Source of the DNA: a virus
Strand: one strand, 5' to 3'
Length of the DNA stretch: 64,000 nucleotides
IMG/VR virus record: IMGVR_UViG_3300028840_005080
Span: 1-64,000 of that record
The stretch's first letter is position 1. Each line of letters opens with the position of its first letter. The notes below the pieces were generated by a model. It saw only the letters and a program-made list of their open reading frames with translations. It had not been told where the DNA came from and made no database searches. This document shows, piece after piece, positions 33,841-42,096 of this stretch. A program made the translations under genes and the position numbers.

Positions 33841-33911
33841 ATCATCCCTTTAAATTTTGAAATTTCAAGAACTTCTACCCTAATTTTATCTTCTTTCGCT
33901 TTTATCCTCAT
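33837..33911 (-). CDS. Leader peptide upstream of the clamp (24 aa)
   Basis: A strong AAAAAGGAG site precedes the ATG at 33911. The product is charged (RIKAKEDKIRVEVLEISKF) and its TGA overlaps the dnaN ATG (ATATGA). It likely couples dnaN translation to the leader RNA. Confidence 0.55.
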   Translation of the reverse strand: MRIKAKEDKIRVEVLEISKFKGMI

Positions 33912-33944
33912 TTTCAATTCTCCTTTTTTTTAATATTTTTAAAA

Positions 33945-34040
33945 ATGTGTCGTCTTGCGGATATTGCCAGAAAATGTTTTTGGTGAGCGATTGCTATCCG
34001 ATATCCGCTTTGTTGGCTAGGACAGACGACGTTGTCCCCT
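33945..34040 (-). ncRNA. Structured RNA leader of the clamp gene
   Basis: The RNA made from the promoter at 34066-34093 can form stem P1 (34024-34030 with 33949-33955, 7 bp) and nested stem P2 (34001-34008 with 33957-33964, 8 bp). An alternative hairpin GGACA/TGTCC (34033-34037 with 34020-34024) shares bases with P1, so the two exclude each other. This is a switch-like arrangement. No known class is recognised. Confidence 0.6.
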
Positions 34041-34065
34041 TAAAGGAGCGCAATCATAATCATAT

Positions 34066-34093
34066 ATTATATATATGTTTTTGAGATTGTCAA
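34066..34093 (-). promoter_or_regulatory. Promoter of the clamp/polymerase operon
   Basis: TTGACA (34088-34093) overlaps the last codons of the pentapeptide gene; 16 bases further is TATAAT (34066-34071). It starts the transcript carrying the structured leader, dnaN and dnaE. Confidence 0.8.
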
Positions 34094-34917
34094 TATTTAA
34101 GAGCTTCTTCATAAGTCATAAAAAAATGAATTCCATCAGAACATTCAGTTTTCGGATTATTATCATAGTTATCCGCTTTGACATACTTCCCAACAATATA
34201 TCGCAATTCCGGCCTAATCGATCCTGTAGATTCTTTTTTTATTTTCCCGTTTTCATCTTTAATTTCAATAACAAAGGCATATTCGGATCTACATTTTCTT
34301 CCAATCAAACTTGATGTTCTTCTTGAAAAAGCAGGGATCCTTAATTTTATTATATCTTCATCCCTTCCTTTTTTCCAACAATGAAATTCTCCATATGTCG
34401 GGCAAATTTTATAATCAGGCAAATCAGCCTCGAACAAATCAGCCCCGAACAAATCAGCCCCGAACAAATTAGCCTCGGACAAATTAGCCCGTCTCAAATA
34501 AGCCTCGGACAAATCAGCACATCTCAAATCAGCCTCGAACAAATCAGCCTCGAACAAATTAGCCTCGGACAAATTAGCCTCGAACAAATAAGCCTCAGAC
34601 AAATCAGCCCGTCTCAAATCAGCCTTGGACAAATCAGCCCGTCTCAAATCAGCCTCGGACAAATCAGCCCATCTCAAATCAGCCCCAAACAAATTAGCCT
34701 CAGGCAAATCAGCCTCGGACAAATCAGCCCATCTCAAATCAGCCCCAAACAAATTAGCCTCAGGCAAATCAGCCTCGGACAAATTGACATTATACAAATC
34801 AGCCTTGGACAAATAAGCCTTGGACAAATCTATAATTATACCCGGATTTTTCATCCTAAATTCATTCCATTTTTTTACTCCGCTTTTCAAAATTTCCAAA
34901 TGTTCTTGATTTGCCAT
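34090..34917 (-). CDS. Pentapeptide-repeat protein 2
   Basis: A 275-residue protein with the same N-terminus type as the one at 28691 (ANQEHLEILKSGVKKWNEF), then about 25 pentapeptides such as LSEADLFGADLRWADL (about 30-165). A C-terminal domain of about 100 residues ends HFFMTYEEALKY, a domain often attached to such repeats in phages and cyanobacteria. It may mimic DNA to protect against gyrase inhibitors or nucleases. The ATG follows AAAAAGGAG. Confidence 0.85.
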   Translation of the reverse strand: MANQEHLEILKSGVKKWNEFRMKNPGIIIDLSKAYLSKADLYNVNLSEADLPEANLFGADLRWADLSEADLPEANLFGADLRWADLSEADLRRADLSKADLRRADLSEAYLFEANLSEANLFEADLFEADLRCADLSEAYLRRANLSEANLFGADLFGADLFEADLPDYKICPTYGEFHCWKKGRDEDIIKLRIPAFSRRTSSLIGRKCRSEYAFVIEIKDENGKIKKESTGSIRPELRYIVGKYVKADNYDNNPKTECSDGIHFFMTYEEALKY

Positions 34918-35044
34918 TTTCTTTCTCCTTTTTTATTATTTAAAATAAAATAACAAAGTTTTTTTATAAGTCAATCATGAAAATAGCTGATTACAGTCAA
35001 TTATCAGCAAATATCAATACAATCCATCAAATTTCCTTCAAAAA

Positions 35045-36574
35045 TCATATAAAATCTCTTTTTTTCTCGATTTTTCTATGCCATTCTGAATCAACAAACA
35101 TTTTCCCATAATCCCGGCATTGTAAACACGCCGCTTGTCTGTCTGAAAAATCCCCATGTCTGTCGAACCAACCAATCCGTATGTATTTTAACCTCTTTTC
35201 ATATTTTGACTGCGATAAAAACAAAGCTCCGTCGACATTGGCCAAAACTCCGATTTTTGATCCGGATACATTTTTTTCATCGAGATTGTCCTTTTTTAGT
35301 GCATCATAATCGCCCTGATGCGCCGTAAACAAAGCAGCGTATCTTGATCCGGCCAGACCACACGCATTCCGATACATCAGATCGATGATATCATGCTTTT
35401 GTTCACATCCACTCATTGACTGTATAGAATCAAGAATGATCACATCCGGAATAAAATTTTCCTGATTCTCCAATATTTCCAAATCGCGCTCAACATTGAA
35501 AAATCCTGCCGAGAATTTTGGATACACACAGATTCTGAGATTATTCAATTTTAATCTTTCTATTTGTTTGCTCTTTTTTAAAACATGGTGTTCGCTCATT
35601 TTTTGTTTTTTTTTTGATTTATACCATACAGACGGAATAAAATGTTTGCTACCTCTGCATTCTGTACAAATTTTATGATCAACCGTCTTATAATCAACGC
35701 ATATTTTATAATCTTTGCCTACTACTGATATTTTGTTTTTTACTCTGTTCGGTTTTCTGCATTCAAGAGACTGATTTAAAAGACAATCAAAATAAGGAAA
35801 ATCATATTCATCATTGTTTTTGTCCAATTTCCCTGTAATTTGCTTATAAATTCTATCATCAGTTGCTTCCATCGTCATTTCAAAAGAAAACCAAACTACG
35901 CGAAGATGTTTTTCTATGGCCAATAACGCTGTTTCCTGAAGCCATGATGTTTTCCCGCGTTTTGGGATCCCCAAATAAACGTATGTATGTCCTTTTTTAA
36001 AATGCCCAACCAATTCTCCCAAAACTCCCGGAAATTTAAAAAGATTGTTTTTATCGCGATTTGCAAAATGATTTTTAATGTGTTCCGTATTAAAAGGATT
36101 ATACCATCCGCTCAGTTGATGTTCGACTTTTTTATATTCATCGTAAATCCTTTCAGCTTCTTCCGTTTTATCGTTTTCAAGAGCTAATTCAATTTTTTTT
36201 GTAAACAGCATCAATGATCGTTTTTTGAAATATTTTACAGCCAAATCATAAACATACGAATCATTAAAATTTTTTAACTCAAAATTTACAGAGATTTTTT
36301 CTATAAGAATTTGAATCAATTCATTTTCAGCATCTTCATATTTTATTTTTTTTTCATCAAATTTGTCAATTATATGTTTATTTGGTACTCTTCCATAATC
36401 TTTGAAATACTCAATACTCCATTCAATAATCTTTCTCATATTCTTGTTTATTATGTAATCACGCTGATATATCGGAATGATTTTTTTTATAAATTCATCA
36501 GAAATCACACATGCTATTACAATTTTTAATTCAATATTGTTTTCATTCGGTTTTTTTAATTCAACTATTCCCAT
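35045..36574 (-). CDS. DnaB-like replicative helicase with zinc insert
   Basis: A 509-residue protein. An N-terminal helical domain is followed by a RecA fold with Walker A LGIPKRGKTSW (about 201-211), FSFEMT motif and Walker B VIILDSIQSM (about 380-389). Residues about 260-320 form an insert with Cys264, Cys272, Cys292, Cys303 and Cys306, a likely zinc-binding region not present in ordinary DnaB. It unwinds DNA at the fork with the primase encoded at 42093. Confidence 0.88.
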   Translation of the reverse strand: MGIVELKKPNENNIELKIVIACVISDEFIKKIIPIYQRDYIINKNMRKIIEWSIEYFKDYGRVPNKHIIDKFDEKKIKYEDAENELIQILIEKISVNFELKNFNDSYVYDLAVKYFKKRSLMLFTKKIELALENDKTEEAERIYDEYKKVEHQLSGWYNPFNTEHIKNHFANRDKNNLFKFPGVLGELVGHFKKGHTYVYLGIPKRGKTSWLQETALLAIEKHLRVVWFSFEMTMEATDDRIYKQITGKLDKNNDEYDFPYFDCLLNQSLECRKPNRVKNKISVVGKDYKICVDYKTVDHKICTECRGSKHFIPSVWYKSKKKQKMSEHHVLKKSKQIERLKLNNLRICVYPKFSAGFFNVERDLEILENQENFIPDVIILDSIQSMSGCEQKHDIIDLMYRNACGLAGSRYAALFTAHQGDYDALKKDNLDEKNVSGSKIGVLANVDGALFLSQSKYEKRLKYIRIGWFDRHGDFSDRQAACLQCRDYGKMFVDSEWHRKIEKKRDFI

Positions 36575-36583
36575 TATCGCTCC

Positions 36584-37483
36584 TTAAAACAATTCGGGTT
36601 TTATTTCTTTTATTTTTGCAATCATAAGCCCATAAAGTCTTGAAAAATCAATAACAGGATTTTTATTTTTCTTAATAATACTCCAAATTTCTTCGTTTAT
36701 CAAATCATAATAAATCGTTTGTAGCAATCTTGGAATAAATTTTTTATCCCATTCTCCGATATCGTTTACGATTTTCGCATAAGTTTTTTCTACAAAATGT
36801 TCGGATATATATTTTTCAGCTATTTTCTGTTCTATTCCGCCTTTTGATTTTTTTATTGTTGGTTGATTTTTTGAATGTTTTTCTTTGAATTCGTTCGTGA
36901 TCATTTTTGCCCATGTTGTTCTTCCATATTTATTCCGGAAGTTATAATTTTTAACAACAACACCTTCACCGGTATTTTTGCCGTTATCGACAAGAAACCA
37001 ATTGCTTTCCAATTCGTGCAAAATATTATCCTTTGTCGGATTTTTTATAACACAAAGCGGAGGGATGAAATCAATATCGCGTTCAAAAAGATACAATCTG
37101 TATTTTTCATAACTCAGATATTCTTCTTTTTCATCATCAAAAACATCAAAAACATAAAACTTCCTCCATGCGTCTTTTTGATAATCCTTAAAACTATGCG
37201 GAACCAACCACTCTCCGTAAAGTCTCAAATTAGGATTGCATTGAAAAAAACATTTATAATTTTTAGATTTTTCTCCGTTTAAGACATAATCACAAAACCC
37301 GGCATTATCATCTTCTGTTGCGAGCTCTCTATTCCTTGATCCGACTTTTATTTTTTCATCTTCAAACCAAATACTCCCGTTTGTTCCGTCAATTTTTGGG
37401 AATATGTGACAAGTTCCTAATTCTATTCCAGCAACTTCGTCATTTTCGAATCTTTTAATGTGCATATATTTTTTAAATGACAT
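36584..37483 (-). CDS. RNA ligase (Rnl2-type)
   Basis: A 299-residue nucleotidyltransferase with the nucleophile motif FPKIDGTNG (Lys30), a downstream RLYGEWL motif and GEGVVVKNY motif IV/V-like region. These match T4 Rnl2-like RNA ligases that seal nicked or cleaved RNA. With phage tRNAs in the same genome it may repair host-cleaved tRNAs, though no kinase-phosphatase partner is seen here. Confidence 0.85.
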   Translation of the reverse strand: MSFKKYMHIKRFENDEVAGIELGTCHIFPKIDGTNGSIWFEDEKIKVGSRNRELATEDDNAGFCDYVLNGEKSKNYKCFFQCNPNLRLYGEWLVPHSFKDYQKDAWRKFYVFDVFDDEKEEYLSYEKYRLYLFERDIDFIPPLCVIKNPTKDNILHELESNWFLVDNGKNTGEGVVVKNYNFRNKYGRTTWAKMITNEFKEKHSKNQPTIKKSKGGIEQKIAEKYISEHFVEKTYAKIVNDIGEWDKKFIPRLLQTIYYDLINEEIWSIIKKNKNPVIDFSRLYGLMIAKIKEIKPELF

Positions 37484-37573
37484 TCTCGCCTCCTCATTTC
37501 GCGTATTTTCGATTATTTTTTAAAACCCATACCAAACCATTAAGAAAAAATAAAAGTCGAATTTTGAGGGTAA

Positions 37574-37960
37574 TCATGGCATTTTATGAGATTCTTTTAT
37601 AATCTTCTTTCTGTCAATAATATCTGTATCGCAATATTCAAAATCATAAAGTAAATCGCCTATGCTTTTAAATTTCGCTTCTTTCGCTTCATTTTTCGTG
37701 TCGTATTTAACACGAATGACATATTCAACAAAGTATTCTCTTCCAAAAACCCATTCTGGGCAAATTTTTTTAATTTGAAAAAAATCCAAATCAAACTCAC
37801 CATTTTCAAAAACATTCACCCAAAAATCAGTAAACGAATCAAATATATGTTGTTGAGTATCCCGATTCTGGAAAAATTTTTTTTCTTTTGCATCATATAT
37901 CGCAAATTTTTTTTCTTTTGCATCATCACGCAAATCGATAAATTTATATTTGTTTGCCAT
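37574..37960 (-). CDS. Hypothetical protein with N-terminal repeat
   Basis: A 128-residue acidic-basic protein whose N-terminus repeats the DAKEKKF unit twice in tandem (about 13-29). Later it is rich in aromatic residues. No family recognised. Confidence 0.6.
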   Translation of the reverse strand: MANKYKFIDLRDDAKEKKFAIYDAKEKKFFQNRDTQQHIFDSFTDFWVNVFENGEFDLDFFQIKKICPEWVFGREYFVEYVIRVKYDTKNEAKEAKFKSIGDLLYDFEYCDTDIIDRKKIIKESHKMP

Positions 37961-38021
37961 TTTTTTCTGTTCCTTTCTTTTTTTGTTCAGAAACGTTATT
38001 CCCTCTCCTTTCCAATAAAAT

Positions 38022-39383
38022 TTAACATTCTGTTGATTCTATTTCACCTATCCTTTGACCAAACTTCATAACCGTATCATAAAACCATCCCTGTGTAAAT
38101 ATCACAGGAGTCCAAATAGTATTTTTCTTTTCCGAAATTGAGTTTTCCATCATATCTATCAATTCCGGAAGTGTTGTTATTTCTCCGATAAATTTGTTTT
38201 GGTTTTCTCTAATCCACTTTTCTGCAATAATTGAGCCCGACATAAGTATTTGTTCTTCCTTCAGACTCAATTTTCTTGGGAATCGCTTTTTTAATTCACC
38301 ATAAACTTTTTCATTGTGTTTTGGAAGTTTTTTAGCAAATTTAAATTCCAGATCTCTGTAATCCGTATCTTTTATTTCGATAAACCAGCAATCTTTTTTT
38401 AATTTTATCGGATTTTTTGATTCTTTCGCTTTGTTTTTTACATAATTATTCCAGCCATTTAAAAAATCACATAAACTTACTCTATGGCCTATTGCTTGTT
38501 TGGATAAAATCAGCATATCTTTGTTTTGCCATAAACGATCATACTTTTCAATTGATTTTTTAATTATGGCTGAATCTGCGTCTTTTTCCAGTAAATTTAT
38601 TAATACTTGTATTGAATTATTATAAACTTTTGATCCTTCTCTGTGGGATATTAAATTTGATTTGCTGTTCCAATAATCCATGATTTCTTTTGATTTGTTA
38701 TAAAATTTGTTTTGTTCTGTTTTGGATAAATTTTTATTTGATTCTGAATTTATAACAGATTTATCAAAAACGGAATCTGTTGCTTTTGATTTATCAAAAA
38801 GCATGTTATTATTATTAATAACATTTTTTTTATGTTGATAATCTCTGTTGTTAATCTCTGTATTAGTGTTACGAAAATCTTCATGACCCTGGTACAAATT
38901 TTTGTAAGAGGGGGGTACTGTTTTTTGTAAGAGGGGGTGATTATATGTAAAATTTTCAATAGTTTCTGCAACCGGACAAATATACATAACATTATTCAAA
39001 ATAGTGTTATTATTTCGAATTGTTATTTTTCTGAATTCTCTTTTTATCAATCCGAGTAAAACAAGATTATCAATTGCTCTTTTAATTTGTCTTTTGCTTA
39101 AACCATAAAAATCAGCATAATCTTTATAGCTCTTTTGGAGCATATCGGCTTTGAATTTTGCTTTGTAATTTATTATATAGCCTGTTTTCTCGTCTCTTAT
39201 TTCTGTTGGGCGATACCAATAAACAACATCTGATAAAATATTTATTGCGAGAAGATCAGGCTTGCTTTTGCCCTTTTCTGTTTCCATTAATATCGTCTTA
39301 AACCAATTATGAGGAACAATATTTCCTGTTATGCCAAGTTTCATTATTTTTTCACATATTTCCCACGTTTGTTGTTTTTCCAT
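38022..39383 (-). CDS. Replication-initiator-like protein
   Basis: A 453-residue protein. The first 130 residues form a winged-helix domain of the kind in phage replisome organisers (PHNWFKTILME; KRQIKRAIDNLVLLGLIKRE). A long Asn/Lys-rich linker (about 160-230) follows, and then helical C-terminal domains. Two iteron-like DNA repeats lie inside its linker coding region, as in lambda O. The gene product probably opens the origin. It is preceded by an overlapping RHH regulator gene. Confidence 0.65.
   Translation of the reverse strand: MEKQQTWEICEKIMKLGITGNIVPHNWFKTILMETEKGKSKPDLLAINILSDVVYWYRPTEIRDEKTGYIINYKAKFKADMLQKSYKDYADFYGLSKRQIKRAIDNLVLLGLIKREFRKITIRNNNTILNNVMYICPVAETIENFTYNHPLLQKTVPPSYKNLYQGHEDFRNTNTEINNRDYQHKKNVINNNNMLFDKSKATDSVFDKSVINSESNKNLSKTEQNKFYNKSKEIMDYWNSKSNLISHREGSKVYNNSIQVLINLLEKDADSAIIKKSIEKYDRLWQNKDMLILSKQAIGHRVSLCDFLNGWNNYVKNKAKESKNPIKLKKDCWFIEIKDTDYRDLEFKFAKKLPKHNEKVYGELKKRFPRKLSLKEEQILMSGSIIAEKWIRENQNKFIGEITTLPELIDMMENSISEKKNTIWTPVIFTQGWFYDTVMKFGQRIGEIESTEC
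38899..38937. repeat. Two direct iteron-like repeats, candidate origin
   Basis: TTTTTGTAAGAGGGGG occurs at 38899-38914 and 38922-38937, start-to-start 23 bp. The two copies lie in different reading frames of the initiator gene (PLLQK and PPSYKN), so the conservation is at DNA level. AT-rich DNA with more short repeats follows at 38740-38880. Confidence 0.55.
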
Positions 39384-39528
39384 TATTTGATTCTCCGTTT
39401 TTTTTAACTAACCAATCTGATATGAGTTTGTTTATAACGCGACTTTTGTTATGCAACCCTTTGTCACAATACTCATCAAATTGTTTTTTTACATTTTCAT
39501 CAATCGTATAGCTTACAGTTATTTTCAT
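39352..39528 (-). CDS. Ribbon-helix-helix regulator
   Basis: A 58-residue protein whose first 40 residues fit the RHH fold: strand KITVSYTIDE, then helices VKKQFDEYC and RVINKLISDWL. The ATG follows GAAAGGAAAG. It overlaps the initiator gene by 32 bp and may autoregulate replication initiation. Confidence 0.75.
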   Translation of the reverse strand: MKITVSYTIDENVKKQFDEYCDKGLHNKSRVINKLISDWLVKKNGESNNGKTTNVGNM

Positions 39529-39591
39529 TTCTTTCCTTTCACATTATTTATATTATATTATCATAAAAATAATTTATTAAAAAGTTAAAAA

Positions 39592-39750
39592 TTACTTATC
39601 ATCAAACAAAAAAAACTCACATTTCTTCATTAGTTCATGTAAAAAAACAGAACAAAAAATCCAATTCTGACAATAAAGACTTTCCGGGTTATCCCAATAA
39701 GGGCAATTTTTACAGTGCTTTATTTTTGTGTTTGGTTTTGCTTCTGTCAC
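39592..39750 (-). CDS. Small Cys-rich protein
   Basis: Fifty-two residues from a GTG start. It contains CKNCPYWDNPESLYCQNWIFC, four Cys placed as in a zinc finger. It overlaps the end of the interrupted ORF. Tentative because the ribosome-binding site is weak. Confidence 0.45.
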   Translation of the reverse strand: MTEAKPNTKIKHCKNCPYWDNPESLYCQNWIFCSVFLHELMKKCEFFLFDDK

Positions 39751-39892
39751 GGTTTGTGCTTTCTTTGTCTATAATACGAAGATTGCAATCACATATTGGT
39801 TCAATTCATATTCCATCGATATATACCACTATGTTTCCACTCCCTTTGCGTTTTTGACAGGCTTTTTCTTCTTCTAGTAGAGGTATCGCCAT
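39710..39892 (-). pseudogene. Small ORF interrupted by in-frame TGA
   Basis: A strong AAAGGAG precedes the ATG at 39892. The reading frame gives AIPLLEEEKACQKRKGSGN up to TGA (39806-39808), then stays open for 31 more codons (IEPICDCNLRII onward). TGA reading as Trp would give one 60-residue protein. It may be a recent nonsense mutation, readthrough or two peptides. Confidence 0.45.
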
Positions 39893-39905
39893 TGTTTTTT
39901 CTCCT

Positions 39906-39989
39906 TTATCTCCATTGTTCCGCCATGGCTTTTGCTACTCCTGCATAAGTTTTACTCCTTTTCTTTCTTCTGTCATGGCTTGGTGGCAT
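39906..39989 (-). CDS. Short basic ORF (27 aa)
   Basis: Very basic peptide (PPSHDRRKKRSKTYAG) overlapping the end of the methyltransferase-like gene in another frame, with GGAAGAGAG a little upstream. Its stop precedes the next ribosome-binding site by two bases. Tentative. Confidence 0.4.
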   Translation of the reverse strand: MPPSHDRRKKRSKTYAGVAKAMAEQWR

Positions 39990-40461
39990 TTTCCATATTT
40001 TTTTGCTCTCTTCCCGATACGATTTTTGTAGGTTTTAGTTGTGGAAGCCTATTTATCCACAGACATGTGGCTTTTGTTTCTCCATGCCCGAATTGCCATG
40101 GTTGAATAATCTGATCAGGCTTTCTATAATGTGTTGACATAATTCCTATTGGATTTTCAATCATCCATTTGCAAGATAAATTCGTGAACATCAAAAAGAA
40201 ATCTATTGCTTCTTTTTGCCTACCGTCTTTTTGTTTCTCTTTAAACCATCTTGCTCCTGATGACGCAAGATGAGTACACGGCGGAAATGCCAAGACCATA
40301 TCCCATTTTTTCCAAAGTAAATTGGTTACATCATCTTGTATGTGCCATTCAGGATGATCACCACCACATTGTAAAATATCGCATGAAAAAGCACTATGTC
40401 CTTTTTTTCGAAATTCAATTGTAACAGCTTGACTTTCTTCACATGCAACTAAAATTTTCAT
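39973..40461 (-). CDS. C5-methyltransferase-like protein
   Basis: A 162-residue protein with a Rossmann start (KILVACEESQAVTIEF) and AFPPCTHLASSG, which matches the catalytic PPC motif of cytosine-C5 methylases. It is much shorter than true C5 methylases and no target-recognition domain is visible. Short phage homologues are common. It may be a DNA-modifying enzyme or a divergent relative with another task. Confidence 0.7.
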   Translation of the reverse strand: MKILVACEESQAVTIEFRKKGHSAFSCDILQCGGDHPEWHIQDDVTNLLWKKWDMVLAFPPCTHLASSGARWFKEKQKDGRQKEAIDFFLMFTNLSCKWMIENPIGIMSTHYRKPDQIIQPWQFGHGETKATCLWINRLPQLKPTKIVSGREQKNMENATKP

Positions 40462-40674
40462 TTACCAATCCAACTCCTTTCCGCCCCTAAAAAATTTTAC
40501 AGCACGATTATAAAGCAAAGCCAAACATTTTTTATCACAGTTATCAATATCAATTTTGAGTTTTTTGGCTTCCGATTCCACAATTTTTTCTGTGATTTCC
40601 TCATTTGCCGGTTTTACAGTGATTCTATAATTTTTGTCTTTAACTGTTTCTTTTGTTTTATGACTTGTAAACAT
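40462..40674 (-). CDS. Small hypothetical protein
   Basis: Seventy residues with Lys/Glu-rich strands at the start and CDKKC near residue 50. It lies directly before the methyltransferase-like gene and after a structured RNA stretch. Unknown. Confidence 0.6.
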   Translation of the reverse strand: MFTSHKTKETVKDKNYRITVKPANEEITEKIVESEAKKLKIDIDNCDKKCLALLYNRAVKFFRGGKELDW

Positions 40675-40703
40675 GTTATCCCCTTGTTTTAAAAAGAAGA
40701 GGA

Positions 40704-40835
40704 GCGCGGCATTTTTTTATCGATTGGCAGTCGAATACCGCGCGTTTTGGAGAGATTGGCAGAGGTATGAAAACTGTTTTGTTGTTGTAATTTTTTTTAT
40801 CCAACGCCAATTTCTCTCACTATAAAGATTGCCAG
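40704..40835 (-). ncRNA. Structured intergenic RNA
   Basis: Between the genes at 40462 and 40854 the minus-strand RNA can form a GCGCGGTAT/ATGCCGCGC stem (40735-40743 with 40704-40712, one G-U) and a longer-range stem (40806-40817 with 40751-40760). The motif GATTGGCAG or GATTGCCAG occurs three times on the plus strand. GC content is higher than nearby. No known RNA class or clear terminator is recognised. Confidence 0.4.
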
Positions 40836-40853
40836 TCTTTATAAGGAATTTTA

Positions 40854-41030
40854 TCATTCCTTCAAAAATCTGTCAAGTTTTGAACGAAGGAATTTTTGAT
40901 TGCCAACCAAAGATTTATTTTCTTTTTGGTTCTTATATTCAATCGACATAAAACATTTCAGGCAATAATTTTTATCTATTCCTGGGATTTCGTTCGTTGT
41001 ATCTTTACCACATATTTTGCATTTATTCAT
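40854..41030 (-). CDS. Zinc-ribbon small protein
   Basis: Fifty-eight residues starting NKCKICGKDTT with YCLKC at about 22-26, a four-Cys zinc ribbon, and a basic tail. Unknown function. Confidence 0.6.
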   Translation of the reverse strand: MNKCKICGKDTTNEIPGIDKNYCLKCFMSIEYKNQKENKSLVGNQKFLRSKLDRFLKE

Positions 41031-41032
41031 TT

Positions 41033-41464
41033 TCACTCGTTTTCATCTCCCAACATTTCCGAGTTTCGTTTTTTTTGACTCCAACCCTTTTTTATGACCT
41101 CTGCAAGTTTATTTAATCCTTTTTGCGTATCGATATGATAGTGGAAAACCCCATTACGATATTCATCACTATACCATTCCTTCGGGCTTATCCCTCCGGC
41201 ATATCCTGCTACTCTTATTTCTTTTCCATATTCTTCATGTAGTTTTTCTGCCACTTTGAACGAGATAGGATTTGTTTTTGTCTCTGCTATCCAATAATAC
41301 CATGCCCGTCTGAATATCCATCCATTCAAGATTCCTCTGTTTTTCGTTTTGACCTCATAATTTGAAAACGAATCGGAAATAATCAAATCGATTTTTGCTT
41401 CTTTTAATTCCGAAAAAGTTGTTGAATCCGCTATCTTTTCTGTTACCCCTGCCAAATTAATCAT
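41033..41464 (-). CDS. Hypothetical protein
   Basis: A 143-residue protein with a Trp/Tyr-rich centre (GWIFRRAWYYWIA) and HYHID near the end. The ATG follows CAAAGGAG. The centre resembles small phage proteins of unknown function; no family is assigned. Confidence 0.6.
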   Translation of the reverse strand: MINLAGVTEKIADSTTFSELKEAKIDLIISDSFSNYEVKTKNRGILNGWIFRRAWYYWIAETKTNPISFKVAEKLHEEYGKEIRVAGYAGGISPKEWYSDEYRNGVFHYHIDTQKGLNKLAEVIKKGWSQKKRNSEMLGDENE

Positions 41465-41554
41465 TTGTTATCTCCTTTGGCAATGAATTATTTTGTTTTC
41501 CATAATCAAAGCCTCCCTTACGTGGCTTCTGATATTAATAAAATGTTTAAAATT

Positions 41555-42096
41555 TTAATTTAAACTGTTGCATATCCAAACACATTCACCGACGATGTTC
41601 GAATCATCATCATAATATTTTGATAATTGATTATTTTCTATTCTTTTTCTAAATTCTTTTAAAGTTTCATCCTTAAAAATATGAACATCTTTTTTTAATT
41701 TTTATTTTTTTTTAAAAGCGATATTTCTGTAGACTTGTTCGATTCTTTTTGCTCTTTTGGATTCATTTTTATCAATACCAAAAATTAAAATATCTCCGTT
41801 TTTAACAAATTTTTGCAATCTTTCCGCTTTCAGAATTCGCGAACAGAAAGGCATTCTGTTATTTGCTATTGCTTTGTTGTCATAAAATAATTGCTCAGGA
41901 TTTCTGCCGTCATTATCTATTACTATTTTTTATGATACAAATCTTGTAAATCGTCCAAAAATCTATACAAATCAGGGTGCTCCCATTTTGTATCGTTAAA
42001 ATATAGAAGGACATTTTTGTTATATTTTTCTATTGCCCAATTTGCACAAAATGCTGATGCCTTGCCTCCGCTTAATGCGACAACAATTCTGTTCAT
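41555..42096 (-). pseudogene. Broken PP-loop (PAPS-reductase-like) gene
   Basis: The ATG at 42096 overlaps the primase stop and has GGAG. The product starts NRIVVALSGGKASAF, the PP-loop SGGK motif of adenine-nucleotide alpha hydrolases. The frame is lost at an A6 run near 41937, resumes in another frame with MPFCSRILKAERLQKF and FGIDKNES, is lost again at A9 near 41705, and a third piece ends at 41555. All three parts make sense as one protein of about 180 residues. The gene is decayed or the sequence has homopolymer errors. Confidence 0.7.

Noticed and set aside
34381-34953. Plus-strand ORF with QISLEQISPEQ-type repeats
   Set aside because: It is the antisense reading of the pentapeptide-repeat gene; the periodicity is inherited. 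The same holds for the plus-strand ORF at 28597-29079.
32503-39892. Genome-wide recoding of TGA as Trp
   Set aside because: Large genes use TGG for Trp and many genes end with TGA in ATGA overlaps, so TGA works as a stop. Only a few small ORFs show in-frame TGA.
40053-40061. DnaA box TTATCCACA
   Set aside because: A single 9-mer within a coding region is expected by chance about once in two such windows, and no cluster is present.
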